A stretch of 16,058 nucleotides of DNA from Desulfovibrio sp. Its GTDB lineage: Bacteria > Desulfobacterota > Desulfovibrionia > Desulfovibrionales > Desulfovibrionaceae. This document shows, in pieces, positions 7,523-13,746 of this stretch (positions within the stretch are counted from its first letter, which is position 1; every line of letters starts with the position of its first letter). A program made the position numbers and the translations under genes. The notes under the pieces are model-generated. The model ran no database searches. It saw only the letters and a list, made by a program, of their open reading frames with translations, and was not told the origin of the DNA. The stretch lies in NCBI GenBank assembly GCA_028708195.1, contig JAQVZK010000012.1, positions 1 to 16,058 on the forward strand, given 5' to 3'.

Positions 7523-8032
7523 ATGGCTGAAAATCCCACGGTTTTGCTGGAAACCACGTCCGGCGACATTTTGATCGAGCTCTTCCCCGACAAGGCCCCG
7601 AAAACCGTTGCCAATTTTTTGCAGTATGTGGATGAGGGTTTTTACAACAACACTATCTTCCACCGCGTGATCCCCGGCTTCATGATCCAGGGCGGCGGCC
7701 TTGGCGCGCGTATGGACGAAAAAGCCACCCGCGAGCCAGTGACCAATGAGGCCGACAACGGCGTGAAGAACGAACGCGGCACCATTGCTATGGCCCGCAC
7801 CCGTGACCCGCACAGCGCCACGGCCCAGTTTTTCATCAACCTGGCGGACAACGGTTTTCTTAACCACAGCTCCCCCAGCCTCGACGGATGGGGCTATTGC
7901 GCCTTTGGCCGCGTGACCGAAGGTATGGATGTGGTGGACAAGATCGCCAAGGTGAAAACCAAAAGCATGGGCATGCACGAAAACGTGCCTGTGGATATGG
8001 TGCTCATCACCGGTTCCAGCCGTTTCGAATAA
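7523..8032 (+). CDS. ppiB: Cytosolic cyclophilin-type peptidyl-prolyl cis-trans isomerase
   Basis: The 169-residue protein catalyses cis-trans isomerisation of Xaa-Pro bonds during protein folding. It is a single cyclophilin domain. The catalytic-site motif [13 protein letters not shown] (46-58) includes the conserved Arg48 and Gln56, [10 protein letters not shown] (101-110) is present, and [10 protein letters not shown] (112-121) supplies the conserved Trp. There is no signal peptide, so it resembles the cytoplasmic PpiB rather than periplasmic PpiA. The ATG at 7523 has AAAGGAG five bases upstream. A longer reading from a TTG at 7430 has no ribosome site and would put the promoter inside the gene, so it was not chosen. 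It is monocistronic: its own promoter lies upstream and a hairpin terminator downstream. Confidence 0.96.
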   Translation: MAENPTVLLETTSGDILIELFPDKAPKTVANFLQYVDEGFYNNTIFHRVIPGFMIQGGGLGARMDEKATREPVTNEADNGVKNERGTIAMARTRDPHSATAQFFINLADNGFLNHSSPSLDGWGYCAFGRVTEGMDVVDKIAKVKTKSMGMHENVPVDMVLITGSSRFE

Positions 8033-8055
8033 ATCTGACGCCAGCACATGGCGTA

Positions 8056-8080
8056 ATTTCGTAACTTGCTGTTGCGAAAT
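8056..8080 (+). other. Stem-loop in the ppiB 3' region
   Basis: ATTTCGTAAC (8056-8065) and GTTGCGAAAT (8071-8080) can pair over 10 positions with one G-U wobble around a TTGCT loop. It lies 24 bases after the ppiB stop and before the terminator. There is no T-tract after it, so it is not itself a typical terminator. It could stabilise the mRNA 3' end or be a protein-binding palindrome. Confidence 0.4.
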
Positions 8081-8102
8081 GACAAACGGCTGATTTGATC
8101 TC

Positions 8103-8135
8103 AAGCCCCCGCTTTGCACAAGGCGGGGGCTTTGG
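8103..8135 (+). terminator. Rho-independent terminator after ppiB
   Basis: AAGCCCCCGC (8103-8112) and GCGGGGGCTT (8123-8132) form a perfect 10-bp GC-rich stem with a 10-base loop. It is followed by a short interrupted T stretch (TTTGGTT). It sits about 70 bases downstream of the ppiB stop. Confidence 0.75.
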
Positions 8136-8218
8136 TTATGCTGTGCCAAAGGGCGCGTATGGCGCAGCCGCATTGCCTGCCATGCAACGCAAACACAGCC
8201 GTAACTGGCTTGCCAACA

Positions 8219-8242
8219 CATTGAAAACACACCGTTTCAATG
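8219..8242 (+). promoter_or_regulatory. Perfect inverted repeat upstream of the DinB-like gene
   Basis: CATTGAAA (8219-8226) and TTTCAATG (8235-8242) are perfect 8-base arms around an 8-base spacer. They lie just upstream of the ribosome binding site at 8254-8260. The left arm contains TTGAAA, which could serve as a -35 box with GATTAT about 17 bases on. The geometry suits an operator for a dimeric regulator. The regulator is unknown. Confidence 0.45.
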
Positions 8243-8265
8243 GGATTATGCCCAAAGGAGAATGT

Positions 8266-8745
8266 ATGTCTCGCGATATTACCAATGCGATTGAGGGGCC
8301 CTATCGCCACTCCTGGAGCCTTTTGGTCCAGCTTATTGATACCTGTCCCGATAAAATCTGGGGCGAAAAACGCGGTGGTTGGCCTTTTTGGCAACAGGTG
8401 GCTCACACCCTTGCCGTGCTGAATTTTTTAACGCTCGCCGAAAATGAAGAACCCCTGCCGTCCCCCTGTGACACAGACACGCTTATGCTCAAGGTGCAGG
8501 GCTCTTGCGTAATGGGCAAAGACGCCATGCGGACGTACGCCGAAAGCGTACGCGTGAGCGTTGACGCCTGGCTGGCCGGTATTTCTGACAGCGATCTTGC
8601 CAACGTAAACACGTTGCTGAGCAAAAAAATGGGGCGCGATATCGCCCTTGGGGCAACCATAGCCATGCTGGCCAGCCACACCTGCTACCACGTTGGTTCT
8701 TGTGACGCCGTACTGAGAGAAAACGGGCTGCCTGGCGTGTTTTAG
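8266..8745 (+). CDS. DinB-like (DinB/YfiT four-helix bundle) protein
   Basis: The protein has 159 residues and no signal peptide, and is all-helical in appearance. Three histidines stand where DinB-superfamily proteins place their metal ligands: His47 in PFWQQVAHTL, and His138 and His142 in SHTCYHVGSCDAVLRENG near the C-terminus. Family members are putative metal-dependent enzymes, some being thiol transferases, so a specific reaction cannot be named here. The ATG at 8266 has AAAGGAG five bases upstream. The ATG at 8262 is out of frame. The gene stands alone between the ppiB terminator and yceI, with a perfect palindrome just upstream that may control it. The function is unknown, while the family assignment is fairly sure. 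Confidence 0.82.
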   Translation: MSRDITNAIEGPYRHSWSLLVQLIDTCPDKIWGEKRGGWPFWQQVAHTLAVLNFLTLAENEEPLPSPCDTDTLMLKVQGSCVMGKDAMRTYAESVRVSVDAWLAGISDSDLANVNTLLSKKMGRDIALGATIAMLASHTCYHVGSCDAVLRENGLPGVF

Positions 8746-8784
8746 GCCGTTTAAAAACGCCAACATCCCGGTGGCCTTCGCCTC

Positions 8785-8823
8785 AAGCTTTTCCGGCTGT
8801 GCCAGAAAGAAGCTTTTTCGGCC
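8785..8823 (+). repeat. Short imperfect direct repeat between the DinB-like gene and yceI
   Basis: AAGCTTTTCCGGC (8785-8797) and AAGCTTTTTCGGC (8810-8822) match at 12 of 13 bases, with starts 25 bases apart. They lie in the 159-base gap before yceI. No gene is seen in this gap. A weak palindrome CTATG-N7-CATAG (8862-8878) stands 27 bases before the yceI start. Confidence 0.4.
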
Positions 8824-8904
8824 AGATTTGCGCACAGGGCTTGCCCCGCACAAAAAGATATCTATGTGTTGTGCATAGGAACCACCGAAAACAAGGAGAA
8901 TACC

Positions 8905-9420
8905 ATGACCACATGGAATAATGATCCGGCGCATTCCCGTCTTGGCTTTGTTGTCAGTCATATCACCATCACCGATGTGACAGGGCGTTTTGCGGACTTT
9001 ACGGCCACTGCCCAGGTTGGCAAGGATGACCTTTCCGACGCCAAGTTCCGCATGGCCGCTCAGGTTGCCAGCGTTGACACCGATGTGGACGCGCGTGACG
9101 AGCATCTGCGCAGCCCCGACTTTTTTGAGGCTGACGTGCACCCCGTAATGACCTTTGAAAGCAGCAAGGTGCAGCTTGGTGCCGGGGGCGAGGGCAAGAT
9201 CAGCGGTACCCTGACCATCCGGGGCGTTGCCAAGGAGGTGACCTTCAACCTGCGCGCCAGTGAAGTGGTGACCAACCCCATGAACGAAGCGCCCACACGC
9301 TCCTTTAAGGTGTGGGGCGATATCAAAAGAAGCGAGTTTAATGTAGGCAAGGGCGTTCCAGCCCTTATCGTGGGCGAGACCGTGCACGTGACCGCCGATA
9401 TGGAATGCTCGCCTGCATAG
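8905..9420 (+). CDS. YceI-family lipocalin-fold protein, predicted cytoplasmic
   Basis: The 171-residue protein matches the YceI family along its whole length. It has an N-terminal WxxDPAHSRLGFVVSHI segment, then VTGRFADF (25-32), DxRDEHLRSPDFFEADVHP (62-80), ISGTLTIRGVAKEVTF (99-114) and R-SEFNVGKG (142-150). YceI proteins are beta-barrels that bind long polyisoprenoid or amphiphilic molecules. Many are periplasmic, but this one starts directly with the barrel and has no signal peptide. The ATG at 8905 has AAGGAG six bases upstream. It is a single gene ending at a strong hairpin. The ligand cannot be told from the sequence. Confidence 0.93.
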   Translation: MTTWNNDPAHSRLGFVVSHITITDVTGRFADFTATAQVGKDDLSDAKFRMAAQVASVDTDVDARDEHLRSPDFFEADVHPVMTFESSKVQLGAGGEGKISGTLTIRGVAKEVTFNLRASEVVTNPMNEAPTRSFKVWGDIKRSEFNVGKGVPALIVGETVHVTADMECSPA

Positions 9421-9456
9421 ATGTAATGGCTCATTTTGAACTGCTTTATTGTTGTG

Positions 9457-9492
9457 AAAGCGGCCCTTTTCATGCGTGAAAAGGGCCGCTTT
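9457..9492. terminator. Bidirectional hairpin terminator between yceI and the convergent operon
   Basis: The arms 9457-9472 and 9477-9492 are perfectly complementary over 16 bp around a TGCG loop. The stem starts with AAA and ends with TTT, giving a short T-run on both strands. It lies 36 bases after the yceI stop and downstream of the minus-strand gene ending at 9601, so it can serve both convergent transcripts. Confidence 0.82.
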
Positions 9493-9563
9493 GTGCGTTG
9501 CGGCGTGTGCAGCAGTGACGAATGTTTTTGTGATTCTGGAGTGGTTCAAGATGAAGATAGTTA

Positions 9564-9591
9564 AAACAGCGGCATGGTAACGGTGCTGTTT
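9564..9591 (-). terminator. Weak hairpin after the small exported protein gene
   Basis: Read on the minus strand, AAACAGC (9591-9585) and GCTGTTT (9570-9564) form a 7-bp stem with a 14-base loop, followed by TTTTAA. It is 9 bases beyond the stop at 9601. The long loop makes it a modest terminator. The hairpin at 9457-9492 backs it up. Confidence 0.35.
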
Positions 9592-9600
9592 CGCCTGGGA

Positions 9601-10089
9601 TCACGCCTTGCCGCGTCGATGCCACAGCGCGGCACCCGCTGCCAGATTCAGCAGCAGGCTCACGCCCAGCAAGGCCCGCAAGGGGGTAGAAAAGCCCCCC
9701 CAGGTGTCTGCGGCGGCACCTGCCGTGGGTGCGGTGCCGCCGCTTTGGGCCACGGCAGTCTCGTATTCTACCCTGTGGCCCATGTTGTCGGCCATAATCA
9801 CCCGCCATTGGCCCGGGGCATTGGGCACAAAGGCGAAGCGTCCCTGGGCGTCGGTTCGGCCGTTCTGGAACTCCAGGGCAGCGTCTGCCGGGCTGTAAAC
9901 TTCCACTTTCGCATAGGCGGGCACTTCACCTGTGGAATAGGCGAACTGCACCACGATGGCTGTATTTTGCGACAGTTCCATTGCCCGCAAGGCGTGCCCG
10001 TATGCCTGCGGCGCGTGTGCCAGCAAAAGGCAGCCGCAGAGCACAAAAAAGCTGATGAATTTTGGGGACACAATACTTCTCACAAACAA
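9601..10089 (-). CDS. Exported, C-terminally membrane-anchored small protein, NikL-like candidate
   Basis: The protein has 162 residues. Residues 1-31 look like a signal peptide with a hydrophobic core (FISFFVLCGCLLLAHA). Likely cleavage after AYG leaves a mature protein beginning HALRAMEL. About 33-110 is a beta-sandwich-like domain (VVQFAYSTGEVPAYAKVEVY, then DAQGRFAFVPNAPGQWRVIM) as in carboxypeptidase-regulatory or DUF4198-related proteins. An Ala/Gly/Thr linker follows, then one membrane helix at about 136-156 and a basic end (HRRGKA). This layout, next to a DUF4198 gene, matches the NikL accessory component of nickel ECF transporters, but no nikMNQO genes are here. The start is unsure: TTG at 10089 (GGGG four bases upstream) or GTG at 10083. 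It is 9 bases downstream of the DUF4198 gene, so they share an operon. Confidence 0.75.
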   Translation of the reverse strand: MFVRSIVSPKFISFFVLCGCLLLAHAPQAYGHALRAMELSQNTAIVVQFAYSTGEVPAYAKVEVYSPADAALEFQNGRTDAQGRFAFVPNAPGQWRVIMADNMGHRVEYETAVAQSGGTAPTAGAAADTWGGFSTPLRALLGVSLLLNLAAGAALWHRRGKA

Positions 10090-10098
10090 TCAACCCCG

Positions 10099-10911
10099 CT
10101 AGCGGACAGGAAAAACATAGGTCGCCCGCAGGTAGTGCGCGTCGGCGTCCGTCCCTGAGGTCTTTTCATCCTTGGCGGTGCGCAGCATCCACAGGGCGGG
10201 CTTGTCCACAGCAAGAGCGGCCTTGCCCTGGGCATCTGTGGTGGCCGTAACCTTGTAGACATCTTCTTTCTTGCTGAAGCCATCGTGCGTCAGGCCCACA
10301 ATGGCGTTTGCCAGGGGCTTGCCGCGCAGCAGAACCTGCACGTTCACCGGGTCGCCGGGCTTCAGGCTTGCGGGATTGTCCAGCAAAAGGATTTCCAGCA
10401 TCTGGTTCTGCGGCGTTTTGTACAGACTGTCGTTGGCAGCGGGATTGAGCAGGGTTTTGGCAAACTTTTCGTATTTGCCCACAGAGCGAACCTTTTTGCC
10501 CTGCGCTTCAAGCTGCGCCCGGTTGCCTTCAAGCACGCCCTCGGTGGTTTCGCTCCATATCTGGGGCAAGCGGTGCCCCAAAAGCAGGGCTGGGGCGTTG
10601 TCCGACAGCACAATGTCGCCCACAAGGGCGGCCAGAGCCGCCTCTTCGCTCAGATTTACTGGAGTGGCCTTGTTGTTTTGCAAAATTTGCAGCCGCACGT
10701 TTGCGGGGTTTTCCGCTTCTTCGCTGACCATGAAAACATGCGCGGCCTGGGCCTGCACGCGGGTTTTTTGCCCGGCGGCGGGTGTGGCTGTGTCAGGCTT
10801 GAGGATGAATTCATGCGCTGCAACGGGCAGGGCCGCGCCAAGAAAGGCCACAAGCGCCAGACCGCCAAGAAAGGGCTTTGCCGTATGGCCTATCTGCTGC
10901 AAAAAGGTCAT
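10099..10911 (-). CDS. Periplasmic DUF4198-domain protein, NikK-like candidate for metal uptake
   Basis: The protein has 270 residues. Residues 1-32 are a signal peptide ending LPVAA, so the mature chain should begin HEFILKPD, with His33 at its N-terminus as in many DUF4198 (PF10670-like) proteins. The domain continues through KYEKFAKTLL (146-155) and ends with a beta-sandwich half (about 160-270: NQMLEILLLDNPASLKPGD, then AQGKAALAV and LRATYVF). Candidate metal ligands visible are His33, His58 and His259. Members occur with nickel or cobalt ECF transporters. The function here is inferred, and a general metallochaperone is the main alternative. The ATG at 10911 has GGAG seven bases upstream. 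It is the first gene of a two-gene operon with a promoter and overlapping palindrome at 10946-10983. Confidence 0.85.
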   Translation of the reverse strand: MTFLQQIGHTAKPFLGGLALVAFLGAALPVAAHEFILKPDTATPAAGQKTRVQAQAAHVFMVSEEAENPANVRLQILQNNKATPVNLSEEAALAALVGDIVLSDNAPALLLGHRLPQIWSETTEGVLEGNRAQLEAQGKKVRSVGKYEKFAKTLLNPAANDSLYKTPQNQMLEILLLDNPASLKPGDPVNVQVLLRGKPLANAIVGLTHDGFSKKEDVYKVTATTDAQGKAALAVDKPALWMLRTAKDEKTSGTDADAHYLRATYVFPVR

Positions 10912-10945
10912 GAGGACACTCCGTGTTGAGGTGTGGCAGAAAACT

Positions 10946-10974
10946 GTGTTACGAATTTTAAAAAGATGCTACAC
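10946..10974. promoter_or_regulatory. Inverted repeat operator candidate, NikR-like
   Basis: On the plus strand GTGTTAC (10946-10952) and GCTACAC (10968-10974) are inverted half-sites with five of seven positions symmetrical and a 15-base spacer. The palindrome covers the -10 box and most of the spacer of the promoter of the DUF4198 operon, a position suited to repression. From memory, the NikR site described for Desulfovibrio is GTGTTAC-N13/14-GTAACAC. The half-site fits, but the spacer is one or two bases longer. Confidence 0.5.
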
Positions 10975-10983
10975 GCGGGGCAA
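10955..10983 (-). promoter_or_regulatory. Promoter of the DUF4198 / NikL-like operon
   Basis: On the minus strand TTGCCC (10983-10978), a 17-base spacer and TAAAAT (10960-10955) form a good sigma70-type promoter. The implied transcript start is near 10948, about 37 bases before the ATG at 10911. Confidence 0.6.
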
Positions 10984-11004
10984 GGCTTTGGCAAGATAAA
11001 AAAC

Positions 11005-11021
11005 ACGATTTTTATAATCGT
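11005..11021. promoter_or_regulatory. Second palindrome upstream of the DUF4198 operon
   Basis: ACGATT (11005-11010) and AATCGT (11016-11021) are perfect arms around TTTAT. CACGATT occurs at 11004-11010 and again at 11024-11030, 20 bases (two helical turns) apart. The element is 22 bases upstream of the -35 box. It may be an activator or second repressor site, but no regulator can be named. Confidence 0.35.
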
Positions 11022-11067
11022 AGCACGATTTGGCTGAATTAGCTGTGCTGCAGAGGGGTAGGAGGGG

Positions 11068-11107
11068 GTGGGCAAGGGACCCTTTTGCAAAAGGGTTCCT
11101 CACCCAC
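11068..11107 (-). terminator. Long hairpin after the aldolase gene
   Basis: The 40-base element is centred on the perfect 16-base palindrome CCCTTTTGCAAAAGGG (11080-11095). Outer arms add pairs out to GTGGG/CCCAC, with one G-U pair and a two-base mismatch. It lies about 31 bases after the aldolase stop. No T-tract follows on the minus strand, so it may act as a rho-independent-like stop, an mRNA end stabiliser or an intergenic repeat. Confidence 0.55.
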
Positions 11108-11138
11108 AAAAGGGTTTACGGCTGAACGTCAGTTTGAT

Positions 11139-11780
11139 TCAGCGCATACTTAAAAGCTGAATGGCGGCCAGATGCTCCAGTTCTTCTGTCAGGCACAGGG
11201 CTTCGGCCAGGCTTGCGCCGGTGCTGCACAGGCCGTGTCCGGCCATCCAGACGGCGGGATGCTCCAGGCTGGCTTTTGCCACAGCTTCGGCCAGTTCGCA
11301 GGTTCCGGGGGGCAGGGCCGGGGCAAAGCCCAGGCGGGCGCGCCAGACTGCGGCTTCAAAAAGGGGCAGGTTCAAAAAATCTTCCATAGTTTCGCCCAGG
11401 CGCAAACTCAGGGCCAGCAGGCTGCGCGGGTGCGTGTGCAGTATGGCTGCGCAGTCGGGTTTGGCGCGGTAGACAGCCAGGTGCATGCCGGATTCGGTGG
11501 AGGCGGGGCCGCCGTGCAGGAGCGCGCCGTCGCTGAGGCAGACAAGGCAGCAGTCCGCAGCGGTGAGCCTGCCCTTGGCTGTGCCGGACCGCGTGATGCA
11601 CACCACGTCATTGTGGGGCGCGGGCAGGCGCAGGCTGGCGTTGCCGTTACAGCCAGAGAGCAGCCCCTGCCGCCAGGCATCGCGGCAGACGCTGCGCAGG
11701 TCCTCCACCATATGCGGCGTCAGCTTTTCATCCGCAGAAAAAAAGACGGTTTTGCTTGAGCTGTATGTGGATGCGGTCAT
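11139..11780 (-). CDS. Class II aldolase/adducin-family protein (FucA-like fold)
   Basis: The 213-residue protein belongs to the zinc-dependent class II aldolases that act on ketose phosphates such as fuculose-1-phosphate. Visible elements are the substrate-phosphate loop SGCNGNAS (42-49), ITRSG (62-66), Glu96 in STESGMH at the catalytic-acid position, the zinc pair His115 and His117 in LHTHPRS, and a third zinc His182 in GHGLCSTG. All three zinc ligands are kept, so an active enzyme is likely. The substrate is not determinable, and a dehydratase or decarboxylase of the same fold is possible. The ATG at 11780 overlaps the preceding glycosyltransferase stop by four bases and has AGGG nine bases upstream. 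A GTG at 11804 is a less likely start. It is the last gene of the four-gene operon. Confidence 0.9.
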   Translation of the reverse strand: MTASTYSSSKTVFFSADEKLTPHMVEDLRSVCRDAWRQGLLSGCNGNASLRLPAPHNDVVCITRSGTAKGRLTAADCCLVCLSDGALLHGGPASTESGMHLAVYRAKPDCAAILHTHPRSLLALSLRLGETMEDFLNLPLFEAAVWRARLGFAPALPPGTCELAEAVAKASLEHPAVWMAGHGLCSTGASLAEALCLTEELEHLAAIQLLSMR

Positions 11781-12685
11781 GATAATATTCCCTTTTTCTG
11801 CCACGCGCTCAGGTCCAGGCCGGACAAGTCACCGTCCTGGCTGGTTTCTACGGTTTGCACCAGACGGGTGAGCAGGCGTTGCAGGGCCTTGTGTTCTGGA
11901 TTGAGGCTGAAGCGCAGGCCGTCAGGCCCATCCACTGGCAGGTATTTGCGGCCCACCTTGAGCGGAATGACGCCCCCTTCAAACAACAGCAAATACATGA
12001 GGTATGTTCTGGTTCCTGAAAGCACGGCCGTGCGGCTGGAAAGCTTGCCGCGTTCAAGATCGGGCTCGCGCCGTTCCGGCTCTGCGCCACGGTGGCGCAC
12101 GGCATCCTCTTCGAGGGCGTAGGCCAGCAGATACCCTGCCTGCCGCGCGCGCCAGCTGTACTCCAGGTCTTCGTGGCCGTAGCGGCCGTAGCCCTCGTTC
12201 CAGAAGCCCAGTTTTTCATGTACGGCGCGGGGGATACATGCGCAGGCTCCGTTGCAGCACATGACACTGAGGGCTGGAGTGTTGTCGGCCAGTTGCAGGG
12301 GCGTACCTTCATGCCACGGGCACAGGCGGTACCCCGCCATGCCCAGGCGCTCGTCGGCGGAAAGCATATGTGTGAGGCGCTCAAGCCAGTGCGGATCGCG
12401 GATTTCAACGTCATTGTCCAGCTTGACAAAGTAGTCCGCCGAGCTTGCGTCGTCCCAGGCCAGGTTGGAGGCCACGGCCACGCCCATATTGCGGTTGAGC
12501 AGGCGCAGGCGCAGGTGCGGATGGGCCTCGGCCAGTTCTGTCAGGTAGCGGGGCGTGCCGTCTGTGCTGCCATTGTCCACCACCGTGAGAGTGTAGCCGG
12601 GCGGTGTATGCGCAAGCAGGCTTGGGAGGCACTGGCGGGTGAGGTTCAGGCGGTTCCACGTGACAATGCCGATGTGGACGCGCAT
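11777..12685 (-). CDS. Glycosyltransferase family 2 protein
   Basis: The 302-residue protein is a GT-A fold transferase that should use a nucleotide-sugar donor. The N-terminal strand IGIVTWNR (5-12) is followed by the nucleotide-binding VVDNGSTDGT (35-44), NRNMGVAVASN (64-74) and the metal-binding DND motif (90-92, in KLDNDVEI). GHEDLEYSWRARQAG (170-184) holds the likely catalytic acidic pair. No membrane segment is evident, so it is cytosolic or peripheral. The ATG at 12685 has AAAGGA eight bases upstream and follows the thiL stop by one base. A longer reading to 12730 would run into thiL and lacks this site. The acceptor is unknown and no glycan cluster surrounds it. Confidence 0.93.
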   Translation of the reverse strand: MRVHIGIVTWNRLNLTRQCLPSLLAHTPPGYTLTVVDNGSTDGTPRYLTELAEAHPHLRLRLLNRNMGVAVASNLAWDDASSADYFVKLDNDVEIRDPHWLERLTHMLSADERLGMAGYRLCPWHEGTPLQLADNTPALSVMCCNGACACIPRAVHEKLGFWNEGYGRYGHEDLEYSWRARQAGYLLAYALEEDAVRHRGAEPERREPDLERGKLSSRTAVLSGTRTYLMYLLLFEGGVIPLKVGRKYLPVDGPDGLRFSLNPEHKALQRLLTRLVQTVETSQDGDLSGLDLSAWQKKGILS

Positions 12686-12686
12686 G

Positions 12687-13745
12687 TCAGGCGTCCTTTC
12701 CGGCGTCAAAGTGGTCAAAGCCGCCGCCAAGACTGTCCAGGGGGGCGTTGTTGCACTCGATGCCTCCGCCAGCCGTCACCACACCAATGCTGAACAGGCC
12801 GGGTATGGCCGCATGCAGGGGGGGCAGCATGTCGGGGGCGCAGGAGCCGAGCAGGGCGTAGTCCTCACCGCCGAGCAGGGCTTCGTGCACGGGGTTTTTG
12901 CCAGTTTCAGCGGCATGGCGCAGCAATTCTGGGTGCAGGCGCCCTTGGGGCAGCACAATTTCTGCGCCAAGGCCCGTGCATTTTTCCGGGCAGGTGACGC
13001 TGAGTTCGCCTGTAAGGCCCAGCAGGCGCGGCAAATCGCGCAGGATGCCGTCTGAAAGGTCCATGAGGGCCGGGGGGCGCGCACTGTAGCCAGCGCGCGC
13101 CAGCATAAGGCCCGCGTCCACCTGCGGTGTGGGCCGCAGATGGGCCGCGCAGGCGGCTGGCCAGTCATTGAGGGCCTGGCACCCTTGAGCTTCAAGCCGT
13201 GCCAGCCCTACGCGGGCCAGGCCCAGAGGGCCAACCACAAAAAGAACGTCGCCGGGCATGCTGCCGCCCCGCGCCAGAAAATGGCCGGGATCAGACGCTT
13301 CGCCCCAGACGGTGATGGAAACATGCAGTTTTTCGCAGCGCGACAAGTCACCGCCAGCCAGTGCCATGCGGTGCTGCCCCGCCATTTCGGCCATGCCGCT
13401 GAAAAACCTGTTAAGCCAGTCCATATCTGCCCAATGGGGCAGGCCAAGGCAGAGCGTAAAGCCCAGGGGCCGTGCGCCGCAGCCCGCAAGATCGCTGACA
13501 TTGACGGCCAGCGCCTTGTAGCCCGTGTCTTCGGGCGTGAAGTAGGATCGGCGAAAATGGATGTCTTCCAAAAAAAGGTCGCTGCTCACACAAAGGGGCC
13601 GCCCGGCTTTGAGCACAGCGCAGTCGTCGCCCCTGCCAAGCAGGAGTGAGGGGTGCGTCTGGGGGAAGTATTCCGCCAGACAGGCAAGAATGCGGTCTTC
13701 CGATAGCGGGGCTGCGGAGCCGCTCGAGGGGGAGGCCGGAACCAT
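12687..13745 (-). CDS. thiL: Thiamine-monophosphate kinase ThiL
   Basis: ThiL phosphorylates thiamine monophosphate to thiamine diphosphate with ATP, the last step of cofactor synthesis. The 352-residue protein shows the family's Mg/ATP residues: GRGDDCAVL (37-45, Asp40/Asp41), SSDLFLEDIHF (54-64, Asp56), NVSDLAGCGA (82-91, Asp85), ALAGGDLSR (128-136, Asp133), DLSDGILRDLPRLL (229-242, Asp232) and GGEDYALLGS (292-301). It is somewhat longer than the usual 320-330 residues, mainly through an N-terminal Ser/Pro/Ala stretch of about 12. The ATG at 13745 has GGAG seven bases upstream and starts one base after the helicase stop, so the two genes are coupled. No other thiamine gene is visible. Confidence 0.95.
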   Translation of the reverse strand: MVPASPSSGSAAPLSEDRILACLAEYFPQTHPSLLLGRGDDCAVLKAGRPLCVSSDLFLEDIHFRRSYFTPEDTGYKALAVNVSDLAGCGARPLGFTLCLGLPHWADMDWLNRFFSGMAEMAGQHRMALAGGDLSRCEKLHVSITVWGEASDPGHFLARGGSMPGDVLFVVGPLGLARVGLARLEAQGCQALNDWPAACAAHLRPTPQVDAGLMLARAGYSARPPALMDLSDGILRDLPRLLGLTGELSVTCPEKCTGLGAEIVLPQGRLHPELLRHAAETGKNPVHEALLGGEDYALLGSCAPDMLPPLHAAIPGLFSIGVVTAGGGIECNNAPLDSLGGGFDHFDAGKDA

Positions 13746-13746
13746 A

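Noticed and set aside
7433..8230. Long minus-strand frame opposite ppiB
   Set aside because: It is antisense to a fully conserved cyclophilin and its protein is His/Gly-rich without any family motif.
8095..8265. N-terminal extension of the DinB-like protein by 57 codons
   Set aside because: It would run through the ppiB terminator and the palindrome, has no ribosome site, and the ATG at 8266 has an excellent one.
12686..12730. Upstream start of the glycosyltransferase overlapping thiL
   Set aside because: The GT-A fold begins right at MRVHIGIVTWN from the ATG at 12685, which has AAAGGA eight bases upstream.
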